Source of the DNA: Arctopsyche grandis
Lineage: Eukaryota; Arthropoda; Insecta; Trichoptera; Hydropsychidae
Reading direction: 5' to 3'
NCBI RefSeq assembly: GCF_051622035.1
Contig: NC_135359.1
Location: 16,243,501 to 16,307,500, forward strand
Length of the DNA: 64,000 nucleotides
Shown: positions 33,626 to 45,375 of the stretch, piece after piece
Position numbering within the stretch: position 1 is the stretch's first letter
Layout: every line of letters begins with the position of its first letter
Notes under the pieces: generated by a model
The model's input: the letters and a program-made list of their open reading frames with translations, nothing else
What the model was told of the DNA's origin: nothing
The model's database searches: none
Position numbers and translations under genes: made by a program

Positions 33626-33720
33626 GTTAATTATAAATTTTAGAGTTAAGTATAATAATTAAGATGTATTTTTTTTAAATTAGCTTGATAGCTAAAATAT
33701 ATATAAATAAATAAATAAAT
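31214..33720 (+). mobile_element. Jockey/CR1-group non-LTR retrotransposon, 5'-truncated, ORF2 open
   Basis: One uninterrupted frame of 803 codons (31,214-33,625). It begins inside an apurinic-type endonuclease domain (GDWN at residues 3-6, IDLVITN near 46, GDHSIV near 69). A full reverse transcriptase follows: FLDFKRAFETVD near 440, VPQGSKLGPLLF near 499, catalytic FADD at 529-532. The C-terminus ends in the MYNALPE...F...L pattern common in CR1/L2/jockey-type elements. The 3' UTR closes with a short TTAGCT/AGCTAA stem and an (AAAT)n tail at about 33,700-33,720. No stop or frameshift suggests a fairly recent insertion. The 5' part, including ORF1 and most of the endonuclease, is missing. The exact clade is uncertain, and I found no convincing target-site duplication. 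Confidence 0.88.
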
Positions 33721-33789
33721 ATATAATATACACATGCATATATGTATAAAAACGATAATGTTAAATTAAAATAGGCAACTGATTAAATG

Positions 33790-33975
33790 GCCAGTTTTGT
33801 TTATAAATGGTTAGTAACTTTTAAGAAAATTTAGTAATGATAAAAATGAACGATCATTAAGCCGATTAAAGTATTTTTGTCAAACAGTCAGTGACTGATA
33901 GTATAACTTACCGATCATCTATTTACTGACCAAATCAAACGAATTTACTGATCAAAAATTTAGGCGATTTAATAA
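33790..33975. repeat. Short relative of the GGTCAGT iterated repeat
   Basis: GGCCAGTTTT and GGTTAGTAAC on the left, CAGTCAGTGACTGA in the middle, then ACCGATCA, ACTGACCAA and ACTGATCAA. Direct words precede inverted ones, as in the longer copy at 57.9 kb. Confidence 0.45.
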
Positions 33976-34136
33976 CGTTGTATTATTTAAAAAAATATAT
34001 TTTTTACTCTGAAAATATTGTTTCATATTTGTTTGGAAAGAATTTTCTAATTTCAAATTGGAATAAAATCAATGCACATACATATATACATAAATAAAAT
34101 GAATCTATATTATATGTATGTACATATTAAAGATAA

Positions 34137-34415
34137 TATGTATTGTACGTTGTATGCTTGGCATAATGAGGAAATGCAGGAAACGGAATACGTGGGTAAG
34201 AAGTATGGCAAGGCTTGTGGATAGAGTGAAGAGATTGAACTGGCAATGGGCTAAGTGCTAGAATGGTACCCGAGAGAATGCAAAAGGGTAAAAGGAAGAC
34301 CGCAGGGAAGATGGGTAGCAAAACCACGCAAAACAGAGACGAGTGGAAGCGTATTGGAGAGGCCTTCATCTCATCCAGCAGTGGATGGTGAATGGCTGTA
34401 AATGATGGTGATTAA
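34137..34415 (+). mobile_element. RTE-clade tail (copy D)
   Basis: Same coding remnant (KRVKGRPQGRW, then an EAF..Q.W end), with an internal deletion between GRW and the QNRDEWKR motif, and a short GATGGTGAT tail. Confidence 0.75.
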
Positions 34416-36607
34416 ATCTAAGACATGTTTGTATGTACACAATATAAAATAATTATAAAATTTTAAATATTTGTAGGGTTCGGAAAATTTAACGAAAGAA
34501 CTACTGTTACTAATTCAAAGCATTATATTATACAAAATGAATATTTTATATTTTTAAATTTATTTATATAATATAAATACCTATATATATAAAATTTTGT
34601 TATATTTCTTACACCTACTTTTTCCATTTCCTTCCGGTTTTCAAGAAACCTCACCATATACGAAAACACGTGACAATCTCTCCGCGACAGCGATGACAAT
34701 AGAAACGGCTTAGGATGAAAACGATTTTAATTCAAAAATAAAAATATGGTACATAAATTTTTAAACGCATATGACTCCCAAATTATCCTATATTTGTTTG
34801 TCGAATATTATTTCAATGCGCCTCTACATACTAAAACTGTTTACTATTTGAACATGAGACCAAAGTGGATTCGACGGCTATTTTGAAATGGAAAACTACG
34901 TACAAGTTTTTAACGGAAATGAAAATACCCGAGTTATTGTTTTATAAATATTTATCCTTGTCAACGTTGTGACTGTTTTGTGCATTTACTTTGTGAAATC
35001 ATTGGAATTAAAAAGAGTTTCCTTTAACACGGTCAATAATTTCAACTTTGACACAATTATACTGGTAAATCATTGGGGCATGTAATCGTTATTTTAAAAA
35101 AAGGTCTATTCAACGGTATAATTATTACAGATCATCTGGAAATTATAGAGATAATCTGGAATAGTGAACGAATTCGGACTAAAAAGAACTTATCCGTTTC
35201 GAAGAGCAGCTCTCCGATTCTTGGAAAAGTCGTCGGTGGGTGTTGTTGGGGTGGTGCAAGCTGTCAGCGACAGATGACCGTCTCGAGGCCGCATGATTTA
35301 GTAGACTATGCTCACTTGTTCGACGATAGTATAGCCATATAGCGTATGTGACCGGCAAGCCAATGCGACATTTGTCAGCCCTTGCACATTTGTCATGGGG
35401 CAAATGCAGCGTTTCGGTGCCTAGTTGTGCCCTTCGTCAAGTCGACGACATACTTACCTGCACGCCGACATCAATCTTGCCACACTATGTACCATAAAAA
35501 CCCCCTTTGCCGATAGAGCAAGCTTTCGAACTTACCTTTATTTTTCTGTGCGAATGTACAGGTGAACCAATCCACCCTTCGTCTTTTAAGCATGGCTTTT
35601 GTATAGATGCAACAATCTTAGAAAAATCGTCTGCATATGTACTACTTAAGCAAAATCGATCGATAATCAAAATCACCGTTTTATGATATTACTTTTGATA
35701 TGGTTTGTGACTTTACTAAGAAAGAGGTTCAATTTTCCGTTGATAGATGTCGTATTTTTTAAAATTATTTGTAAGTGCAATACATATGTATGTTTTTAAA
35801 GTGCTTTATTTAAGGATTGTAAATAGGTTTTTGAGCTTTTTTCCTATTATGCTGTAGATTGACATTAGAATAATATAATACTATGATTACTAACCAAATT
35901 AAATTAAATTGTAAAATAGAAAATGATCAGTAGATCAGTAGCTATTAAAATAGATATAAGATGTATTGTGAACATAATTTCGTAATAATAAAAAGCATTT
36001 AAAAATCAAATCAAAGTGCTCCTCACTCTACTGAAAATTAAGTAAAAAAGTACAATTCGCATATACAAATTATATTAATTTAAATATGGTTCTATAATTT
36101 TGATTGAAACAAATTCGCTCATCGATTTATATTTTTCTCAGAATAAAATGAATACGCTTTCCTATATGGTTAGTTGTTATTAAAATATGAAAAAAATCTG
36201 TTTTTTTGGCGAATTGGGAATCAGCACTCTAGTGTGAATATTTATGATATTACATATATATTAATGCGTATAACATACGATTATTTTCATAGCTATGTAC
36301 ATAAAACTGCGGAAGCTTTGATCATTTGGCAATCAAAAGTGGTAATTTTCAGAGCTTAATTATTTTGCACATAAATTAATGGGCGATCGGATATGTCGTT
36401 TGCATGCATTTGTTGTTAATTAAAATTTTAATTAAATTAATTAAAGTCTTTTTAAATATGACATGCTTAAAGGTTCGTAAACAGCAGTACGAAAAATATT
36501 CTTTAGTACATTCTACATATGTATGTATATGGCTGCATCCATATGTTCCGTAATGTGTATGTGGCGTATCCGTAACAGCGGGTCTGGGTCACTGTAAGGA
36601 GAGTAAA
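34416..36607. other. Intergenic; unique islands at about 34,600-35,500
   Basis: Frames of 60-90 codons on both strands overlap each other and show no motif. 35,700-36,500 is AT-rich. No gene supported. Confidence 0.35.
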
Positions 36608-36751
36608 ATTAAAATCGATTCGTCGACTCGTCGTTAACGTAGATCGAGGTTATCTATGTATCTTTTTCATGTAACCCTGGCACATGGTAAAGATCTTTCA
36701 AATCCTTAACCCCGACCTACGTTAACGACGAGTCCACGAATTGATTTTAAT
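36608..36751. mobile_element. Short MITE (144 bp) with about 45-bp TIRs
   Basis: Arms ATTAAAATC(G/A)ATTCGT and GACTCGTCGTTAACGTAG occur inverted at the two ends, enclosing about 55 bases. The termini lie in AT-rich DNA and no duplication is unambiguous. Confidence 0.7.
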
Positions 36752-37367
36752 ATTTTTCATCTTTCGACTTTCCATTAAGTCACTTTCCTTGCAGTGATGG
36801 CCACCGGTGCATACGAATATGCATGCACATTTGGAACTGCCATGTGCACATGAATATTTTCGGAAATATTGAATCGACGTTACGACGCAAGCAATAATAC
36901 TACATCGTATAGTCGCACTCTGTATTGTATAGCCAATTTTGCCTTGCACTCGTCCAAAACATGTTTGAACCGTAAACGGGTGGTGCAGTATAGTATGAAT
37001 ATAAATAGTATTTTCCGCGTAGTGTTGTGCCGAGCTGTTGACGTATATGTTTAGATAATATAGACGCACTTTAAAAGTTTTCTTTAGTAGAAAAATTAAA
37101 AAAAAAATACTGGATCTGGTTTGGATAGCATTTTTTTTGTACATATGTGGATGCATTTTCTATTTACTAAGTTTTTATATGTTTTTCACTATTTCAACTC
37201 TAAAATCGCCAGACAAATTGAACGACAGATTAACGGACGGCTGCTTTAAATGCAATTCTCGTCTTCTCGAATGATAGATTGCACATCAGATGACGGGTAA
37301 CCTTTCGTTGTAAACAGATGCAATTATTAAAATGGTACTTATTAAAATTGAGTTGGATCTTTCGGGC
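36752..37367. other. Unique region between MITE and hairpin
   Basis: A minus-strand frame of 144 codons begins at 37,156 but lacks any domain, has a skewed composition and is overlapped by an antisense frame. I do not call it a gene. Confidence 0.35.
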
Positions 37368-37419
37368 GAGTTTAATAAGGCAAGATTCGATAAGTTCCGA
37401 ATCTTGCCTTATTAAACTC
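37368..37419. repeat. Perfect 22-bp hairpin, 8-base loop
   Basis: GAGTTTAATAAGGCAAGATT (plus CG) is followed by ATAAGTTC and its exact complement. It lies 74 bp left of the mariner terminus and is not part of it. Confidence 0.9.
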
Positions 37420-37492
37420 TTTAAAATGGCTTATAAAATCTAGTATGATAAAAGGTTTGTAAAATATCGCAGTATAAATATAAAGATGCATA

Positions 37493-38366
37493 AGTAACGT
37501 TGTATTTTTTTAAGAAAACAAAAACTAATATTTTTAGAAAAACTTTATTAAATTAATTAATTATATAATTCCCATTATTGCTGATAACTGTCTCCCATCT
37601 TTCCGTCAACTTTTTAATACCATTTGAATAAAAACTTTCGGGTTTCGATGTAAAGAACGTGTCTAGTGCTGTTTTCACCTCCTCTTTTGTATTGAATTTT
37701 TTTCCATTTAAATAATTTCGTAGATATAAAAATAAGTGAAAATCAGGAGGGGCTAAGTCAGGAGAGTAAGGTGGATGCTTTAAAACATCCCAATTTAGCT
37801 CCTTTAATTTGCGCTGTGTTATCATTGCAGAATGAGGCCGCGCATTGTCGTGATGAAAGACGACACCCTTGCGATTGCGATCAGTTGGGGTCGTTTTTTT
37901 ACGAGTTCCAAGTTTAATTTTTGGAGCTGTTCACAATATTTCTCAGCATTAATTGTTTGGTAAGCTTGTAACAACTCGTAATAAATAATGCCCTTCATAT
38001 CCCACCAAACACAAAGCATTTAGAATTTAGCAAAGAAGTTAGCAAAACGAATTTAGCAAACCACCGTTGACTGCTTCGAACATCGATAGCACATCTGCCG
38101 TACAAATCACATATGTTTTTGGTTGCCACTGTTGCATTATGACCTTTATTAAATTCAAAAAGTAAACAGTGTCGAATATGCACTCTTTTCTCTGACATTT
38201 TCAAAAATCACAAGGGCTCTGTATACCTCGACTGCTGACGATAGACTGAAAAAAATGTTGAAAGAGATCCTCCTCCACATAATACAAAGGCAACATTAAG
38301 CACAGATGCTAAAACTATTTGGTTAAAAACAATATGTCATAGTCTATGTAAAAATACGACGTTACT
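37493..38366 (-). mobile_element. Mariner transposon with TIRs and TA target duplication, internally deleted
   Basis: Ends are defined by inverted repeats AGTAACGT(T/C)GTATTTTT, flanked by TA at 37,491-37,492 and 38,367-38,368. The 874-bp length compares with about 1.3 kb for intact mariners. The transposase runs on the minus strand: N-terminal HTH region (38,204-38,080), then a jump straight to VWWDMKGIIYYELL, then HHDNARPH and YSPDLAPPDFHLF. The last two acidic residues are 34 residues apart (D34D, the mariner signature). About 110 residues, including the first catalytic aspartate, are deleted, and a frameshift lies in an A-run before HHDN. The target appears to have been TGCATATGCA. Confidence 0.92.
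37553..38204 (-). pseudogene. Mariner transposase pseudogene
   Basis: Remnant of a DDD-type cut-and-paste transposase in at least three frames. The N-terminal DNA-binding piece, the middle catalytic piece and the C-terminal D34D piece are recognisable, but the central region with the first catalytic Asp is missing. The C-terminal frame 37,825-37,553 is intact to its stop. No active enzyme can be made, so this copy could move only if supplied with transposase in trans. Confidence 0.9.
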
Positions 38367-38559
38367 TATGCATCAACCTAATATTATAAAATCAAGCCAG
38401 AAAGACCAAATCAGTCCGAGCTGTCACAATGAGCGTTTTAAATTTGGTCGTAACATGTACATATGTATATCATACATACATATATCAGAATTATAATTTA
38501 ACATTTTAACATTCGTTATAAAACCTATGAATGAAGTCAAAATATATATGAGAGATAAT

Positions 38560-38800
38560 GCAAATTTTATAAGATATAGTGTCAAAATGAAAAAGAACAA
38601 GGCGTGGCGAAAAGGAAAATAAATAAGGCTACTTACCATAATACGTCAAGATGGTCAAAATTACGATTGTTTTTCAAAGTCGCACTGGCTGAATTGATTT
38701 GAATATCTAACGTTGACCAAACCAAGCAAAATGGCAAAGTTTTAAAACGATCGGAAGAATGTAGCATATAATATCCATATGTTGTCAGACCAATGAGTGA
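38560..38800 (-). repeat. Dispersed repeat F1, copy 2 (distal part)
   Basis: The minus strand carries CATTGGTCTGACAACATATG, CGATCGTTTT, GATATTCAAATCAATTC and TATGGTAAGTAGCCTTAT, matching 56,335-56,580. Confidence 0.7.
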
Positions 38801-40224
38801 AGTGGAATATACATAGACGAGCCTTGTAATTAACGCTGTTGCTTACGCTGTTTTAGACAAATTTATTTTCTATTTCTTCATTATACTACATTCATATATT
38901 TTATATATGTGGGTACATACATATATAAAAACCTACATACTTATGAGTAGAAAGCTATGAATCATCCCATTACATTTAATTGATCGAGCTTTCCGAATTG
39001 CGAAGACGACGCTATCGCGAATTGTAAAAGTATTGACTGAGTGCAACTAGCAGATAAATTGACAGGCGTCACAGGGACCAAGAGGGTAAAAAGGCAGCAG
39101 TTTCAAAACTGTGGCGCGCGCGACTCCATGGCGAACAATGGCGAAAATGAACGAGCCGTGCGAGCGTAATGGCCACCTTATCAATCCGAAGGATCGGGCA
39201 GCTCAGCCTTGATTTATGGTCGCCCTTCTCCGGCAATTTTATTTGGGAAGTCGATAGCGCGCCCTGCCTAGGGACGCCCCTGAATCGACGATTGCTGTTA
39301 AAGCTATTTTTCTATAAAGCAACGTTTTCCGAAAATGCAATCATCGCACTGGAAAACTAGATCTATCAAATGATTATTAACAAGTTCAGTTTACACTTCA
39401 GTTCAGTTCATCAATTATTATTTTATAGGACAACTTTCTTAGAAAAGGTTCTAAATTATAAATAAATTAACAATTTTAATACTCGTTTTATTCGTGAACT
39501 GGTGCTTTGAATAACATACATAATTAAAACTGCTCGAATTGCCCGCTCATTCCGTCATTAGTTAGTCATGCTAATGGACTTTTACGGGATGTACCACAAT
39601 TATGCACTCAATAATTTCATTCGATTACACTCTACCCCTCTCTCCGACGCCCTTTTATTTCGTATTCGGATAAATTTGATTCAATTTACCGTGTTCGAAT
39701 GGAGTCGGTGAATATTCTGCAGTGATTGTCATATTTTTAATTTTTTTCCATTAATGGTATAATATACATATTTAAATAATTAATTTGTTGAAAAGAATAA
39801 AATAATATAATGATTGACTCATTTAATGTATGTATGTATGTATGCATGTATGTATGTATGTATGTATGTATGTATGTACATACATATATAGCTACATACA
39901 TATACATATATGGCATGTGAACGGACTCATATAAGGATGTACATATGTATTATGTATATATACTCATACATATGTGTGCAGTACATGGTACATATATTAT
40001 TCGTAAGATAAAATCATTTAAAGCAATTTTTTTCTTATGTACATACATACATATGTATTTATATTTATATGGTTGAAATCTATTAAACAAAACAATACAG
40101 CATATTTACAATATAAGATGGATTAAAGCTCTTTCCAACTTATTTTTCATACAAGTTACGAACGAAATGTAATAAATAAATAAATACAATTGGATATAAA
40201 ATGTATTTTTTTTAGAAAATTAGA
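38801..40224. other. Intergenic; island at 38,990-39,360 and TATG arrays
   Basis: The island contains CGCGCGCGAC and is repeat-poor; 39,530-39,720 is also unique. The rest is microsatellite-rich. No gene supported. Confidence 0.35.
39830..39880. repeat. (TATG)n microsatellite
   Basis: About twelve TATG units with one GCATG variant, then CATACATA. The densest of many short arrays of this type in the window. Confidence 0.9.
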
Positions 40225-40408
40225 AATAGGTAACTGAGAAGTATGACAAACGTAGTTGATATATTGGAGAGAGTGAAGTGGCAATGGGCAGGTCACGAAG
40301 TAGAAGAATTGACGAAAGGTGTACAAAAGAAGTGTTAGAATGGTATAAACGAAATAAAATAGCAGATTTAAGCTAGTAAAATGTTTGTAAAAATTTGTGG
40401 GGTGAGGA

Positions 40409-41005
40409 AGGGTTTTCAGATTTTAAAAATCACAGATCGGGACATTCACTATTTCGAACGATCAAAAAAAAAAGAAGTGTAGGAATTAACGAAGAAATTA
40501 AGATAAAAATTTTCTAAAGTCATTACAATTGCATTAATTCAGCTTTACGGTTTCTAACAATAATCTGTTTCTCTCCTTTCTCCAGGTTGCACCCATTAGA
40601 CTAATTATTCTTTCGCAAATTGCAATGGAATGTTGAATTGAAAGGATGTGGGCCACAATTTTATACAAATTATTGCAGGCATAATTATTTATATTTAAAT
40701 ATTTAAAAAAAAATAACCATTTCTCATACATTGTTTTTTTCTCGTTTGCTTCAGTAAAATTTTTCTTAATTAACATTTCAAATAATATTTAATAATTTTG
40801 TTAATTCCTCAATTGAAGAAAATTCGATGTTTGGCTTAAGGACAAGCCTTAAATGAATTGAAATTTGTTACTTTTGAAGTCATACCATTTCTATTTAGGT
40901 ACATTTTTGTACATACATATACAAATTTTGTGAAGTCGGGATTTTCAGGGGAAATGCGAGATTTGGCTGTTAGTCACGCTCAAATAGGGACGTCTGGTAA
41001 CCCTG
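40409..41005 (-). mobile_element. hAT element remnant nested inside an RTE tail
   Basis: The right end is GGTAACCCTG, giving the classic hAT terminus CAGGGTTACCAGACGTCC on the minus strand. The left end is AGGGTTTTCAGA. The flanks GGTGAGGA (40,401-40,408) and GGTGAGAT (41,006-41,013) match at 6 of 8 bases, as expected for an aged 8-bp duplication. RTE tail sequence resumes on the far side, which confirms nesting. Inside is the last part of a hAT transposase (40,776-40,534). Confidence 0.75.
40534..40776 (-). pseudogene. hAT transposase C-terminal dimerisation domain fragment
   Basis: Eighty codons. The second half, NLYKIVAHILSIQ..., CERIISLMGATWRKERN and LLLETVK, matches the C-terminal dimerisation motif of hAT transposases of the ZBED5-like type. 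The BED finger and RNase-H-like catalytic region are absent from the element, so the copy is non-autonomous. Confidence 0.75.
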
Positions 41006-41106
41006 GGTGAGATGGATGAGAGTTTCGCAAAATGGAGACAAACGGAACAGTGTTGGAGAGGCCTTCATCTAGCAGTGTATGATGAATGCCTGTAAATGAT
41101 GATAAT

Positions 41107-43085
41107 TAAAATGCGAGCCCTTGTGTCCATGAAGTGTTTCCAATGATATTACTCGAGGTTTTCCTATCTCCAACTGATCCCTTATGTTCAAACTTAAAAA
41201 ACGTTCTATAATTAAAAAAGGTTTCATGATTAAATAAAAAAATCTACATTTATAAATACCTTGTATATATAAATGTATATATAATATGTATATATAAATT
41301 TAGATTTAATTAAATTATTGGTTATGGCAGTTGTTAAAGTCACTAAACATCTATTTTTAATACTATTTTAAGATATTTCGTGATGAAAAAAAAAATAACT
41401 CTCGACTGGAGAGACGATTGCGGGTGGCTCATCTCGCTCTCTGAAAAAGTCTCTCCACCCGCGCTCTCCTCATCCCTCGGGAAAATATTTAAATGAAATT
41501 CGCGGAGTTTTCGGCGAAATCGAGCAAAACGCGCGATCTTTCTGATTTCGAGAGAGTGGCGAAAAAAAAAAACGAAACCACTGTGGATTTCATAAATATT
41601 AATGTTCTTTCGACAGGCACAATGTAACATCTGGTCACATTCTTCATGGAGAACGATCCCCGCACGAATGAATATCCATGGCTTGTCGACCCTTTTTGGC
41701 TGGTCCACATTTTTCGCCGTCGCTTTTGTATATTTCGCTCACAATCATTGCGTAGTAGAAGCTCTAATTATTTTAATCCACTAAACGATTACTTCAGAAC
41801 GGTCGTATTCAACAGTTATCAAAAACGAAAACATTCATTCAAAATAATTATCTACAGGGAAATAAAACAATTTTCAAAGCCCGCTACTAAGTACAATAGA
41901 TATGTTAGAAATTCAAAATTCAAAACACGTTATAAGTATAGGTAACTTTCAAAGACAGCTAAGAGAAATAATAATAGAAGAACGAGTCTAGATTAGATAT
42001 TTTGTAGAAATCAAACGACTATATCCGTACGGAAACATTTACTAACTGAGAAAATCTCGCTGACACGTTCCGAGTAGCAAACGATTGTACATACATAGTT
42101 AGAATAAATGATAGAAACGTATATGTATGTAGTTCCTAGAAAGTCTGCGTACTGACACGGTACATTTATTGCAAATTTTTAATCGATATACCCATTGCGT
42201 CGATTCCATTCATATGAAGCGCCAAGTTCGAAGACAATTGACAAGTCGGCAAAAGTATGTGAATAAATTCCACCGACGAATTTTCCGGGCAGATTTAAGT
42301 TTTTCTGCGATAGGGTTGCCCTCGCAGATAAGGGGAGACCCGCAACTTCATAGAGAGTGGGTAGGTAGGAGGGGTGCACTTTTCCGCTTTTCCGATCGAC
42401 CAGTAGTGGCGGAGGATGGTCGGTCGCGCGAGTGGAATGGGGATGGAGATTTATTGGCCCGAAGCTGCGGCCAGAAGTGAGCGTAATTTATGGCCGTCGA
42501 CTGGAAGAAGACGAAGGGATGGGAGGGAAAAGCATCGACACCCTAAGGGACTCTCAAATCTAGACCCCATCCGCCCACCCACTCCCTTCACCACAAACAC
42601 CTAATAAATCCGCGGAATATTCAAATCGATACCGCCACTTGGCTGTCGTCCTTAAGATATATCCACGAATTCCAAATTGTCTACAAACATGACCGTTTTA
42701 ATAAACAAGATGTTCGCATGTAATTGGATTCTCTCTGGGTCACCGGATATCCAATTTCGGTACATGTATGTACATAGACATATAAAATTCATATATCTAA
42801 AAAAGCAACGAAATATAAATACAGATTCTGAATCAGTGGTTTGTAAAACCATAAAAAAATGATCAAGCATAAAAACGTGCCTCATTTCTTTATTTTAATT
42901 AGATATCGGCGGTCGAGTTGCTGCCGTAAAATAGCAATAGACCTCTCCATTGTCAGAGAAAGCAGGAGAGCAAAAAACAAATGGTTAACAATAGAAATTG
43001 ATAAAAGTGAACCGTCCGCCGTGATCTTGTCCGCCGGTCCTTAATTATAATAGTTAATTTGGAAGGAAAGAGTAGGCAAATAATA
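41107..43085. other. Intergenic; unique islands at 41,390-41,770 and 42,170-42,660
   Basis: Both islands are GC-balanced with GAGAGA-type words (41,400-41,480). The 121-, 103- and 99-codon frames overlap others in opposite sense, with no domain or splice support. Confidence 0.35.
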
Positions 43086-43089
43086 ATAT

Positions 43090-43474
43090 TGTTGCGTAGG
43101 GGTGGGTGGAGGATCCAAGTAAAAGGCCAACAGTCGTTTCACAGCATTTATTGATGATTAAGGAGATACACGTATTGCCAGTGTTCAGTCCAGAATGACA
43201 TGATATCGCCTACGTACCGCCTTATAAAGGGTAGATCTCTCAGGACGCCTAATCTGTTTACCTGTTGTATAGTCACGTATTCGGATATGTATTTCCACGA
43301 CATTGGGTCTCCCCGTACCGATTCTGAGAAATAACTAATAACGGTCATTGCTTAGCCTAAATGCACTTAGAGTCCAGATATAATCTTTGGAAGTAAGTGC
43401 ATGCATTTAGTTAATCCGATAACAGATATCCGTTGGTCTAAGTGCAATTCGCTCAATCCGTGGTGTACGTAACA
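43090..43474 (-). mobile_element. Solo LTR (385 bp), family A copy 2
   Basis: Begins TGTTGCGTAGGGG and ends TACGTAACA, flanked by ATAT (43,086-43,089 and 43,475-43,478). Same family and orientation as 6,175-6,556, judged from the shared GGATCCAA, AAAGGCCAA and CACAGCATTTATT blocks. The interior has diverged considerably between copies, so neither is very recent. Confidence 0.8.
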
Positions 43475-43629
43475 ATATCAATCTTATGTATGTGCTATTT
43501 ACTCATGATCAGAGATAGGCGGTTGACGATGCTTTATGCACAAAAAATGGTTCACTATTGTCCATTAGTATTGGCCTACAAAGCAAGAGAACAAAAAAAG
43601 GTTAGCAAAAGTGATCCATTTTAAAGAAT

Positions 43630-43700
43630 CCATAGAATCCGTTGAGATATTGCATACTAGTAGAGGGATCGCGGGTTCAAGTTCTGGCCGCAAGTTGGTA
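43630..43700 (+). mobile_element. Possible degenerate SINE head
   Basis: A B-box-like GCGGGTTCAAGTTC is present with no clear A box. Downstream TTTCTTTCTGATATTG faintly recalls the SINE body. Confidence 0.3.
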
Positions 43701-45375
43701 CCCAAGCAAATATATACAGTTTCTTTCTGATATTGAATAGAGATCATGAAGTATAATATATGTATAACTAATGGTTGCATTCTCTAATGTGGAGCATTGT
43801 TTTGGAACTATTTATCGGGTTTGAGCTCGCACAGATGGTTTGGTTGAACGCGTCTGAGATATTACTTAATTTGGGGGGTGGGAAAAAATATGATTGTCAA
43901 TTCAAAATCAACGGCAATAAAGGCGGGAATCGCGTGATGTTTACGTTCGGTAGGTGGGCGGGATGGGCGTGTGGGTGTGACCCACCATCCGACAATACAC
44001 AAAGGGGGATGGACGGGCTTTCACACATTTTTCAATTCAAACGAGCCAGCTTTCACCACAAAGACATGTGACACCGTTTCCAAAAGGTTCTCGATTGTCG
44101 TTTCGACAACAACCGAAAATAATAAAAAAATGCGAAAAAACATTCAAAGTTATTCAGAAGCGAAACGCGTACACAAATTTCGCATTAGCCGCAAGAAAAT
44201 ATGACATTGTCATACAAACAAGTCGCAGACTTTCGTTCTTGGGTATTATTTTTCAGCGAAAACCGTTTGAGAATCTCTTGAACGCAAATAAATATAAAAA
44301 AAAATCGTAATTGGATACTAAATCGCCTGTTAACTTCGAAAAGACGATTCGGCGATTCGGAATTATTAAATGTGATCGATCTTTTTTTTTGGGACAGCCC
44401 TTACTACGGCTAATGGAAAGCTTTTCCGTGTACAGGTGAAGCGAAAATGAAGCACGCATAAATCTTTCGTTAACGTTAATTTGCAAAAATAATTGTGAAA
44501 AATTGTAGCTCGGCATGTTAACAGAGATTCACCACATTGTCATATTTATGATATGCAAAAAAGTCGACATCAAAACCGAACATCTCCCGTCAAAAATGAT
44601 GGATCGATTAGTCTTTTGATTCAAAATGCGTTTTATATTCAACTAAATAAACAGCAAACTATACAAATGAATCGAGTAGAAAGTTAATTTGAAACCGTTA
44701 TCGACCTATTTTAAAATCACATTCTGTGATAAAGTCTCACTGTTATCAGATTCAATTACTTTCATTGAAAATTGAATATAAATCAAGCTTATCGTCTTGA
44801 ATTTGAATTATATATTATAAATGAGAAAAGTATTTAATCTGTAATAAGAATAATATATTTTATTTTCAAATAACATATGTATGATGAAGTTTATTTATTA
44901 TATCGCCCGAAATAAAATAATATAATTTTTATTTGTAAGAAAAATGTGTTTATTAGATTTTTTTTTCATTCGTCCTCGCATGTTGCATACGTTGAAACTT
45001 CGCATATTTTGTTTGGCCCATATAACTGGATGAATTTCCCCAAAGTGTTTTTATAGGCATTTTCCATCGAGTATCCCTTTCAAGATAAATATTTGCGCTG
45101 CGAGAGAAAAAAAAGCGAGTAAATACTTGTTTATCCATCAGCTCTCCGGGATTGGGGGATGTAAGAGCCAGAGTATCAGTATGTGCGAGTGGCTGTGACA
45201 GCTTTCTCTGCCATCTTTTGATAGATTTAATACATTTCTGAGATACGAAATGGCCTTTCATTCATACCACAAAACACGCGAAATGAAGCGCAATGATGCG
45301 AAATAAAATCAATGTACCCAAATATGTACATAACTGCGACAAAGCTACATACACTAAACTAATATGATTATTTTT
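43701..45375. other. Intergenic; unique island at 43,850-44,480
   Basis: Repeat-poor, GC-balanced then AT-rich. The frames are short and mutually overlapping. No gene supported. Confidence 0.35.

Larger units (their letters stand above)
40225..41106 (+). mobile_element. RTE-clade tail (copy E) split by a hAT insertion
   Basis: The left part (40,225-40,408) reads through the EW motif. The right part (41,006-41,106) resumes with MDESFAKWRQTEQCWRGL-like codons and a GATGATAAT end. The hAT remnant 40,409-41,005 sits between them, so it landed after the RTE. Confidence 0.75.

Noticed and set aside
36722..37156. 144-codon minus-strand frame
   Set aside because: No motif, skewed composition and an overlapping antisense frame; it also covers one MITE arm.
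39830..39880. Regular short repeats as a possible CRISPR-like array
   Set aside because: A TATG microsatellite without spacers, in a eukaryotic genome.
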